From Lomentospora prolificans (taxonomy: Eukaryota > Ascomycota > Sordariomycetes > Microascales > Microascaceae): a DNA stretch of 64,000 bases. How positions within the stretch are numbered: the stretch's first letter is position 1; each line of letters starts with the position of its first letter. A program made the translations under genes and the position numbers. Shown piece by piece: positions 55,020-64,000 of the stretch. Under the pieces are notes generated by a model that saw only the letters and a program-made list of their open reading frames with translations, was not told the DNA's origin and ran no database searches. The stretch covers positions 248,001 through 312,000 of the forward strand of contig JARFXM010000001.1 of NCBI GenBank assembly GCA_029532625.1. Direction: 5' to 3'.

Positions 55020-55665
55020 CTTGATAAGACTTCGATTAAAGATACTATTTGCATCAGAAAAAAGCGACATTTAATTTCTTCTCCGGGAACCAAGATGCGC
55101 AGGGCAGTAATATTATACCAGCTGCAGCGCACCATCGCCCCACGCACCCATTCACGCGTCGGTGTGGTAATAGGACGAGCATAGGAAACACAGAAACAAA
55201 GATAGTTTCCTACTGCAATCGGATCTCAGTAATTGGCTAAAGTCAAGGCTAGCGTGTGGTTGTGGCGAGTAGTCTGTTGGAAATGAACGAAGCAGGCGAA
55301 AGACGTCACCACAAACGTCATCAGTCAAATTTATTTGTTGGAGGAGCCACACAAACTAGCAAATTCCTGTATTCTGTCTATCGCCATTACAGCTCCCTCC
55401 CGCCCCTCTGTTGATCCCATGCCTCTCCGCCAACAACAAGTAAAATTACAGAAAGGCAGCTAGTATGTATCATCAGAGGCATCCGAACTCCTATCAAACG
55501 CCAAATCACATATCTCTGTCGTGTCGGGACCAAAAAGGGTATCGAGTTCAAAGTACATGGAAGAATAACGGAGAGTAAATAAACGGAGAACGGGTTCAGG
55601 AGCTGAGCAAACATTCGGTTAGGATTATTCGGCGTTTTGGAGAAGAAAGAAGGACGGCATCTCAC
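55020..55665. other. Intergenic, no gene seen
   Basis: Upstream of the DUF676 gene and downstream of the small conserved gene. A minus-strand 92-codon frame lacks motifs. Confidence 0.45.
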
Positions 55666-55986
55666 TCACATTAAGCTTATTGTCACATCTCCCTTTATAC
55701 GAGCATAGAGATTCAGTTCAACTTCAAGATCGAGCTCAATTTTGATCTTGAGGCTGCTCTTCTCCGCACCCGAACTTTCTCTGCTCTTGATCCGCGTTTT
55801 GCGGACACGTTCCCGACCGGGCGGGCCCCCGTTAGGGTCAAGGTAGATCATGGGGGCATCATCGTCTTTTCTTGGCGTAGAGGTCGTGGATGGCGTTTCG
55901 GACCGCGTTTTCTCGGGAATGTCGGAGTCGGAGTCACCCGAATAAAGATAGCTGGTCTGCCGCCGCTGAGTCTTCGGGTTCGACAT
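55666..55986 (-). CDS. Small conserved fungal protein
   Basis: Single exon, 106 aa. The N-terminal two thirds are polar and disordered (SGDSDSDIPEKTRSETPSTT; RERVRKTRIKSRESS). The C-terminus, SSLKIKIELDLEVELNLYARIKG plus DVTISLM, is an alternating hydrophobic/charged strand pattern that I recognise from many small fungal hypothetical proteins. It predicts a beta-strand that may self-assemble or dock on a partner. No signal peptide or membrane segment. Function unknown. Confidence 0.75.
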   Translation of the reverse strand: MSNPKTQRRQTSYLYSGDSDSDIPEKTRSETPSTTSTPRKDDDAPMIYLDPNGGPPGRERVRKTRIKSRESSGAEKSSLKIKIELDLEVELNLYARIKGDVTISLM

Positions 55987-57012
55987 TGTATTTGCGTGGT
56001 GCAGAAGGCGAATCCCAAAATATGACCGTGATGGATGGCTTTGGGGGATGCAGGTTGGTAGGGAGAAGCGGATTAACAGACCGAGCTAGAGCTCGCTGGT
56101 AAAGGGCCAGCGGACTTTTCTTTTTCTCTGCTCTATACTATAGGGCAGATAATAAGGTGGTTTTCTGAAAATTTAGAGTTGGCCGGCTTCCGAAAGTCGT
56201 CACCCGACGTGTTGACAGACGTAACCTTGAATGCGGCAGAGGTCACGCTGTTCACCGATGACGGTGACGTCACAAGCATTCGCGTGCCTGAAATCAAGCT
56301 GCAGAATGAATGGTGCGCCGCGGCACTTGCAGACCAAGCAATTTCTTTTCCTTTCCCTTTTCCTAGGCAAAACTGGGATTTGAAGAAAAGGAAGCATGTT
56401 CTTGTAAAGTTGTTTGTCAGATCTATGTGGTGGGTGTCCTCCTTAGGTCTACCCACTCGGGCTCAAAAATAATCAGCCGCTGTCATGGCGCCCATGGTTT
56501 GGGGAAGGATTAGCAGCCAACAACCGGCATCTAGAACCTAGCAGCCGTCACGCAAAGCTTTCTTTATCCACACCTCTGCTGCGTTAGTAAGAACCTATTC
56601 TGATAAGGGTGCGTCCCCAGTTACGACAGCCGCATCCAAAACCCCCACGCTATAAGCCGCTGTTTTGACCAGGTCGTGCTCCCAGAGCTGCTAAAGAGGT
56701 GGATTACCCAGAACCGTGGAAAAGATTTATATATGGCCTGGTGGTGGTCCACAGTCAACCAACTCCGGGGGCTCTCCCATCTGCGCTTCTGTCGTAGAAG
56801 CATGTACCAAGAGGAGGAGCGGACGAAGTCATCTCCAGTAAGGACATATTATCTGGGAGGTTAGGACTCCAATTACGAATTGGTATCGGCGGTTACAATC
56901 CAGTCATTCTATCCATGAGACGAGAGACAGAAACGGAATTATTATTTTATCGCGTGCTTGCGCACATTACAGACTCCCAAACCGCCATCTTAGCCAAACC
57001 AATATCAAAATA
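55987..57012. other. Intergenic, no gene seen
   Basis: Promoter of the small conserved gene and 3' flank of the Zn2Cys6 gene. A 97-codon plus-strand frame at 56179-56472 reads smoothly at first (DVLTDVTLNAAEVTLFTDDG) but has no known motif. Confidence 0.4.
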
Positions 57013-59133
57013 TCAAACCCCATACCTAGGCGAGGCAACATCAAACTTCTCCCTCTCACACCTCAAAATCTCCACCGCCCTCCTCAACTGCACCGACTCC
57101 CTCCCCGAAGTCCTGAAAATCTCCTCCACCCTATCCAGAAGCGGTTCCAAATCCCCCACACTGCTAAACAAGGGCGCGAGTCCCTGCACAGGCTTCACCT
57201 GCAAGATGACGAGATAGGCCGCGAAGAGCATTTGGAGCTCGCACCAGCTGAGGTTTCCCTTCCGCGAAGGCTTCTCCATGTCGATCCAGGCGAAGGAGAT
57301 CATTAGGACGGCGCTCTCGATACAGTCGCGGCAGGACTCCAGGACCCACGGTTCGTCGTCGGGGGCGGCCATGGAGGACTGGGGGGGTGGTGGGCGGACA
57401 GAGTATTCCATTTCGCGGTGGAGGTAGAAGTAGAGGACGGGGCGGTGGAGAAGGAAGACGCAGGAGAAGTAGCGAATGGCAAGTTCCCTCTGGTGGATTG
57501 TTAGGGATTATTCGTCGGTCTCGGGAAGAGAGTACACGTACCACATGGAAAGGCATGAAAGGAACTTTCATGCTGAAAGTCGTGGTATCTCGAACGAATT
57601 GCTGCGCTAGTGGCTGAGACTGGTACCAATGCCGGAGCTCAGCACCGAGGCCGCGCACGAGGTCGACGAATTCCTGAGGTTGACCATAGGCCTTGTTCGG
57701 TGTGTATAGGCTGGCTAGGATTTTGTTCAGGAGGTTGCGCAACCATACGTGGCTATCTAAACAGGCCTGGGTGTAGGACTCGTCCGGCGAACCGGACCGT
57801 ACGTGGTCGGGAGCGTAGAAAACGGGGGCAGATTGGGTGCCCCAGTTGTTGAGGAGGTTCAGACTGACGGTGGAGGGAAAGTCGTCGATCTCGGTCAAGA
57901 TGTCACTTTTGGAAGCGGTCAGTTGAATACTATCTTCCTCCCACTTGTAAATCTTACCATTCAATAATGAAGCTTAGCTTCGCATAAGCCTGCACAAGAT
58001 TCCTATTGGGAGTTAGCACTGAGCAGTAAACACTGCACGTCCAAAAAAAAAAAGAGCCAACTCACGTATGCACCTTGCTCCTCATCGACAACTGCTTAAT
58101 CGCCGAGTCGATGGACCTCAGGATCCCCAAGGCATGAAACGGCCTCGCCCAAAAGTGGATAAGACAGTACGTCATGGTCAAGCTTAACGGGGCCAGTATT
58201 TCAGGATTAGCATGCAATGTCCACTGCCTCTGCATCGCTAACGAAAAACAGAAGGCCGAAGCGGCCTGCACATCGGCTTCCCTAGCCCCGAGCGCGGTAG
58301 GATTACCCAACTTCAGGGCCATAGACATGACAAGAAGTTGCTCAACAGACAAGCGATGAGGGTCGAGAGATATGGTGTGAGGGGAAGATGAGCCGGGAGG
58401 ATACAACGCCGCCATGCTCTCAAAGATATGGATCCTGCCCAAGCTCTCATGAGTATTTAGCAGCTGCACAAGGCCAATCGGCAGCCCAAGCGTAGCATCA
58501 TAAAAGTGGTTCAAAGCTCGGTCAACCTGCCAAAGAGACAATCTCGGCAGTTCTGACTGGGGCAGGATAGGCTCGATCAGAAACCGATCGGCGGCATCCG
58601 TATCCTGTAAATGCGTCTGGGGATTCAAATCTGGTAACGTTAGGTAGAGCCGTATTCTCGGCCAACAATGCAGCATCTTGTTCGCCGCCGCGGTATGTAG
58701 GTCAGGCGGATTCTCAAACACCTGAGGCTGCTTGGTCGTTCCCATGGCCGCCGGTGATCCCATCCCGGGGATCATCTGGTCGGAACCATTTCCGGGCCCG
58801 TTCAGGATGCCGCATCTCGACTCCAGGGCGCGGATGCGGATCTCGGCCTGTGACAGCCTCGAAAGCACTGAAACATCTCTATTGGCCGTCCGTTAGCCAG
58901 TCATCCTTTTTCTTTTCTTTCCGGCACGAATGGGAAAACGCGGAAGCCGATGAGGGAATATGTGTGGGGTCATTGCGGGCATACGTCTCAAGGTTGGTGG
59001 GCGTGGGACGGTAGGAGCACTGCTGACCGGCAGCGATGCAGTGCGTGCAGCTCGGGCGAATGCCGTCGCACCGCGACTTGCGCTGCCGGCACCTGTCGCA
59101 TGCAAGGTTCGTCTTTGACTTTACCGGGGCCAT
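57013..59133 (-). CDS. Zn2Cys6 transcription factor
   Basis: Five exons, 59133-58928, 58878-58066, 58002-57958, 57905-57542 and 57489-57013, give 634 aa; phases agree at every junction. The binuclear zinc cluster is Cys12, 15, 22, 29, 32, 39 (ACDRCRQRKSRCDGIRPSC, then THC and QQC). A coiled-coil-like helix LSRLSQAEIRIRALESR follows after intron 1 and should give dimerisation. The rest is the fungal-specific regulatory region: LSLWQVDRALNHFYDATLGLP, HIFESMAALYPPG, AFCFSLAMQRQWTLH, and C-terminal RELAIRYFSCVFLLHRPVLYF. It is a nuclear DNA-binding regulator. Intron 1 (49 nt) has a weak GTGCCG donor but a perfect GCTAAC branch point. The GH2 beta-mannosidase gene lies directly upstream on the same strand; regulation of it is only conceivable. 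Confidence 0.9.
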
Positions 59134-59696
59134 TGTCGCCAACGGACCCGCATGGTCGTCCGGCAAAATGGGGTAGCCTGGGTACTACGTGCTGTCGTTG
59201 GACTGGGGGTCTCGGTTTTGAGATTCCGGGGGAGCAGGCTTCTATTATCGGGGGATGAAGCGGGGATCCTTCCGATGAAATTTTTATGCATCTTTGTGGT
59301 TCGGAGCAACTTTGACGTTAAAAGAGATTGGTCTAGTGTTATTAGGCAAAGTTTGGAACTAGCTCGATTTGGTTTAAAGCCTCAATCCGTCTTGGGATGG
59401 ATTGACCCGACCCACATAGCACTCCACAGCACTGGAGGCGACTGACTACAGCTGTCTCCAGCACTCTCATTCCCAATTCCGGCGTTGAGTTGAGCTCCTA
59501 ACTCACTAGAGGCAGCGCTGGCACACTGCTTACTTTACTGGGGATCACCACCGAAAAGCTCTCCTAGCCAGCCAGCCAGCGCTTGCTAAATAGCCAGACA
59601 GGCCAGCATTGATCCGATTTCCATGAATTCCAATCTGCCTCTCGTGTAACACGGCTAGACTTATTATAATATATTACAGGCATCAATTTACCCACC
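59134..59696. other. Intergenic, Zn2Cys6 gene promoter
   Basis: No gene is seen. It is the promoter of the regulator gene and the 3' flank of the beta-mannosidase gene. Confidence 0.5.
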
Positions 59697-62465
59697 TTAC
59701 GCCTTCTTCACCTCCCAATCCGCCAAGAACCTCGCCTTAACCTTCCTCCCCTTCAACCCCTTGACTCTCAAGTTCCTCTCCGACCCCGGCACCAAATCCA
59801 CCATATTATCCTCCCACAACGGCTCCGGATCCTCATCCTTCTCCGTCCCATCGTACACAGGCTCCAACCAGACACCCTTAAGCGGTTGCTCCGACGAAAT
59901 GGTAACGACGTTCTCCCAGCCATCCGCATTCTCGCCAGCCTCGTCAAGCTTGATGGCCACGTCCGTACCAGCGGGCCAGTACAGATACCTATAGGGCTCA
60001 GGCCAGTCGACGAAGCGGGCTAGTTCCTTTCCGGACCCGCTCTCGACAAGAGTAAGCTCCAGGATCACGAGGCTATCCTCAGTCCACGAATCCTGCTTCT
60101 TGAGGGACCCGAGCTCGTTGTTGCGGCCCGCCTTGAGGGTGACGGAGCGCTTGGCGTCCTCGGCTGGGAGCACCGTGTACTCTCCCGTGGCGAAATCGTA
60201 GGCACGTAGGACCAGGTCGCAAGTGACGTCGGTGGGTGTGGTGTTGTGGGCAAAGATATCAAAACCGGGGATGGAGGAAGCGTTAGGCTTGTCCTCATCC
60301 ACCCAGCGCGTCCAAGGCGTCCTCTCAACACCGACGCTCAGCGGCGCAAACTCCCGGCGGATAGAGTAGAAGGCAGGCTTAGGACGCAGGAAGTAATCAA
60401 CGTAGGCCCACGAGGTAACGGGGTACACGTCGTTAAACTGCCAGATAATGGCCCCGGCGCACTTTTCCTCTCCCTCGCCGTTGAACAGCCTCTTCCACGA
60501 CCGCAGGGCGCATCCGTACGCTTCGGACTGCATCAGCTGCGACGAGTAGACAAAGTTGTCCAGGTTCGTCATGTCGAAGCGGAAGTTCTCGGCAAGGTAC
60601 CTCGCGATGCGGGTGTGCGCGCCGTGGCCCTTGTTGTGGCAGTCGATGAGGCGCGACTGCGGATGGCACTGTTCGGGCTTGGCGCCGCGGGTGAAGTGGT
60701 CGACGGTGCGCTTGATGGGGAAGCCGTGCATGCCGAACTCGGAGACGAAGCGGCCGCTGAGGTTCTTGTATTCTTGGTAGGGGAGCTGCTCCAGATGCCA
60801 GACGGACCACTGGTGGATGTCGCCGACCGTGGTGTCGTTAGCCGTGGCGCCACCCCAGGGAGAGTTGGCCCAGTAGGTGACGTCCGGGCAGACCTCCTTG
60901 GCTACTTTGGGGAGAAGGTCGAGGTAGATCTTGCGTTGAGGGAAATTGGTGTTGTCAAAGGGGCCGGTGAGGTCGGCGTGGTTATACTCGACCCTAGGAA
61001 AACAGATGAGTATTTCGCGCAAGGCTCATCGAGCTGACGTGCATGTACTTACTTTTCCCAGTCGTTCAACATAAAGTCCTCGTTACCACCACACAGAAGG
61101 GCAAGAGAAGGATGGTTGCGGATCCTCTTAGTGTTTAGCTCTGCCTCTTTCCTCACACTCTCAATGTAGTCATCATGCGTGGGGAAGTCACCGCAAGCAA
61201 ACGCGTAGTCCTGCCAGACAAGCATACCGTTCTCATCACAGGCATCAAAGAAGTCGTCAGTCTCATAGATACCGCCACCCCACACTCGGATCATGTTGAG
61301 GTGGTTGAACTTGGCCAGGCGTACCCATTCAAAGTAGCGCTCGCGGCTGATGGCAGGGAGGAGGTTGTCAGCGGGGATCCAGTCACCGCCCTGGGAGAAG
61401 ATGTCGCGACCATTGACGCGGAACATGAAGGTGGTGCCAGGAGCATCCTTCAGCGGTCTCTGAATGATCTCGATTGTCCTGATACCGAAGCGGGTAGCGG
61501 TCTCGTCGACGATGGCAGAATCCGAGCCAGTGAGCACAACCTTGGCAGTGTAAAGATGAGGCTCGCCTTGGCCGTTGGGCCACCAGAGCTTAGGCAGCTT
61601 GACGTCAAACGTGACAGAGCCCTTGCCAGAGTCATCTAGCTCCACAGTCGCGCTTCCAACCTCGGTAGAGGCTCCATCAGCCACTGTGACCTTGGCCGAA
61701 GCACCCTTCTTGGGGTTGGCGACTTCAACGTTGACGGTAACCTGGCTGGAGGAATGATCCTCGGTCTGCGTTGTTCTCACATACACGCTGTCGATCCTAG
61801 TATCGTAGGTATCAAGGTAAACGGGCAACCACGGTCCAGAGGTAAGGACAATCGGGCCCCAATCCCAACCCCAGGAGTACTGTAGAGAAAACGATCAGTT
61901 AGCTCTTGTTCCCATTGTACAAGGTCCAAGTGACTGGGGAACCACCACATACCTGCGCCTTTCGGAGGTGCATCCTCTTCTTGTCCCTCATCATACTCTT
62001 ACGAGCTCCGTGCTTCTCCTCCAAAGCGAGACCCGCCTTAACAGGGCTCTCAAAAGTGATATGCAGCTCATTAGTCTCGCCTGCCGGTTTGAGATGCTGC
62101 TTCACGGCTACCCTCGCGGGGACAAACATGTTGTCGCTCTTGAGGATCTCAGCGCCATTGAGCGTGACGGTCGCGACAGTGTCCAGACCCTCAAATACGA
62201 GGTCGACGTTCTCTGCGTTCGCGTCCTCCGGTGTGGAGAAAGAAGTCTGGTATTCCCAGTCGACTTCGCCGACCCACTGTATTTGGCGCTCGTTCTCGCC
62301 AATGTTGTAATCAGGGATCAGCTTGTTTGCGGCAAGTTCCATCTGGATGACAGAGGGGAAGGACTGGACGGGCTTCCACTCCTTGAGGGAGTCGGCCTGG
62401 GCCACGCCGTTGGTGTTGCCGGCGCGCCATTGCCAGGAGGTAAGGTTGTGCTGTTTTCGAGCCAT
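59697..62465 (-). CDS. GH2 beta-mannosidase (B-type, leaderless)
   Basis: Three exons, 62465-61953, 61879-61053 and 60993-59697, give 878 aa, near the usual 840-880 of the fungal B-type. It releases terminal beta-mannose from manno-oligosaccharides. Domains in order: sugar-binding jelly roll (WQWRAGNTN, WVGEVDWEYQTSF, VDLVFEGLDTVATVTLNG), YSWGWDWGPIVLTSGPW at the start of the Ig-like domain, the TIM barrel (RDIFSQGGDWIPADNLLP, NMIRVWGGGIYETDDFFD), then C-terminal beta domains. The catalytic acid/base is Glu438 in GGNEDF and the nucleophile Glu532 in FVSEFGMHGFP. No signal peptide, so it is probably intracellular and would act on imported mannobiose and short oligomers, fitting the sugar transporters and the secreted mannanase in this window. 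Confidence 0.93.
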
Positions 62466-64000
62466 GACTGTTGATCGGCTCTCTTCACTGTTTCTCTACT
62501 AAAGTGGTATCCACTGAAAGGGCAACGAGAACAAAATTCGCAGCGACAGAGAAAAGGAGGTGAATGAACTGCAATAGAGGCTTGTACTGTGACAAGATCA
62601 ACAAAAGAAAGCAGGAGAGGGGCTCTCAAATAATACATACCACCAGCAAGTGGAGCCCGAGGAGTTCACCTCCAACCCAAAGCTACCCGACAGCTCTTCC
62701 CCTCGCCCCCCAAGCAACGGCGGGCGTCTCCAGCTCCCCATTGGCAATCGGGAGCAAGCATCTGGCAGAAACTCGGAGCTTCAACCTCCTAGCGCCGTTC
62801 TTGGACGGGTCGGCGCAGGACAACCAACGAAAAGGAGGGGAACTCCTTCGCGGGGTTGGTTGAACATGGGTTTTGCGAGCTCCAGAGAAGAAAGAAAAAC
62901 CCGATGGGCCGGCGATCCATAGCTCGAACAGGTCGGCCTTGGGCGGACATGCATGAGGGGTACAGATACAGGGGCATGGCGTGGATGGACGATATCCGAA
63001 GGCCGAAACAGGTCTTCCTTCGGCATCTAGGCACAGGCGAATCGGTAAACGCATCGGGTCATCGGAGCCAGAAATTAGGGTCCGAGATGGCCGCGGCCCC
63101 GAGCGTGGAGATTCTCGGTCACAAGCGCGATATGGGGCACTCAGCAGGAGACGCGAAGGGGGGTCGGACCATGGATGGATAGGTGCCAGGGAGCCCTTGG
63201 CAACCGATCAAGATTAGATAGATCTAATAGTCTCTGACTCGCGTATAGTCAAGGTTGCAGTCTTTGAACACCCTATGGAGGATCGGGCTTAGCACTAGTC
63301 ACTGATGGTTGCGTCGCAACGCTCCTCGACTAGCGGCGTCTAAGACCCCATCCGAGACTAAAAGCTGGCTCTGGCTCTCTGTGAGCTTCTAAAAGTTGGA
63401 GAATGGGGGATTGCGGGGTAAGAGTACACCCTAAACCCCCACTCCACAGGGCCATCAGGCTGTCCGCCAGGCCAGCTGGCGCTAGCGTCAGCCAGGCTTC
63501 CACCCTGGTCAGGCGGGTGCGAGCGCTAGTTTCAGCGCCTGGAAACTGGCGGTCGGGGTGTCGGATGCACCCCGAGTTTGGGGTCATTTAGGGGTTCGTC
63601 AGGGAGGTTGACCCCATAGCTGGCCTGGTCAGCAGCCTGGAAGTACCCTGACCTTCACGATGCACCAGACGCCGCCCGTGGACCTTGATCCACTGACCCG
63701 ACCCGCCTGGCATGAGCTCACGGCCCTGTCTTACCCCAAGCTGACTTTGATCGACCATGAGATCAAGCCCCGGTTCGGGAATAAACAGATAGTACCCGAA
63801 ATGCCGTTCCGGTAGGAAATTCGGGTTGAAGTTGCGGGGTTGAACATGGTTCTCCATCGAACACTGAGGGTCAAGAAATCGACGAGAGTACGTCATCGTT
63901 GTTCTCCCAAAAGGAGGCGTGTGTACAATGGTTCGGGATAAGATAGTTGATTCATCGTGAAACTTGATAGAGGGACATGATCGAGATATGAATGGAATGA
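62466..64000. other. Beta-mannosidase upstream region and end of window
   Basis: The first few hundred bases are the beta-mannosidase promoter. From about 63200 the sequence is GC-rich with several short overlapping frames. A minus-strand 102-codon frame (63588-63896) contains NPNFLPERHFGYYLFIPEPG, which could be a fragment of a mobile-element protein, but I cannot identify it and see no terminal repeats. Confidence 0.35.

Noticed and set aside
56179..56472. 97-codon plus-strand frame
   Set aside because: Reads smoothly at first but has no family and no conserved-looking end; left as intergenic.
60246..61037. 263-codon plus-strand frame
   Set aside because: Antisense shadow of the GH2 beta-mannosidase catalytic domain.

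Overview
The window is nuclear DNA of a filamentous ascomycete (Pezizomycotina; a Sordariomycetes-like gene set is my best guess, not proven). The signs are short introns of 48-118 nt with GTRNGT donors and CTAAC/CTGAC branch points, a Zn2Cys6 transcription factor, a HET-domain protein, major facilitator superfamily (MFS) sugar transporters, a secreted GH5 mannanase, an NADP-mannitol dehydrogenase, a fungal U6 snRNA gene and an intron-containing tRNA-Ile. No operons, CRISPR arrays or bacterial features are present. Exon models below were built by hand from reading frame, splice signals and phase, so each multi-exon product is a prediction.

Layout. 0-5.5 kb: an FAD monooxygenase tail-to-tail with a membrane-anchored sulfotransferase-like protein, then a four-exon sugar transporter. 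5.5-16.0 kb: a 10.5-kb stretch with no gene I can support. 16.0-22.4 kb: mannitol dehydrogenase, a protein joining a cyanovirin-N homology (CVNH) lectin domain to a HET domain, and a secreted endo-beta-mannanase. 22.8 kb: U6 snRNA with a downstream B box. 23.8-31 kb: a monocarboxylate-type transporter, a DUF1772 (anthrone-oxygenase-like) membrane protein, a secreted tyrosinase and a methyltransferase. 31.7-39.1 kb: a secreted Cys-containing protein, a GNAT acetyltransferase, an ankyrin-repeat relic, a DJ-1/PfpI protein and a GPI-type protein with a duplicated six-Cys module. 39.5-51.5 kb: a DszC-like flavin acyl-CoA dehydrogenase, an enoyl-reductase-like MDR (medium-chain dehydrogenase/reductase) protein, an anhydrosugar (AnmK/levoglucosan) kinase, tRNA-Ile, transaldolase and a second sugar transporter. 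53-62.5 kb: a DUF676 serine hydrolase with MPSVS repeats, a small conserved protein, a Zn2Cys6 regulator and a GH2 beta-mannosidase. 62.5-64 kb: no clear gene, possibly mobile-element remains.

How the genes may work together (inference). The secreted mannanase (20.9 kb) and the leaderless GH2 beta-mannosidase (59.7 kb) would act in sequence on mannan, with sugar transporters for uptake. The anhydrosugar kinase, transaldolase and second sugar transporter lie within 7 kb. Three copies of a 16-17-bp near-palindrome with CGG-N8-CCG form, the shape bound by Zn2Cys6 regulators, sit in their upstream regions. The transporter, DUF1772, tyrosinase and methyltransferase genes could be a small metabolite locus, but no backbone synthase is visible. 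The most unusual gene is the CVNH-HET fusion, which pairs a glycan-binding-type domain with a fungal incompatibility/death-signalling domain in one chain.
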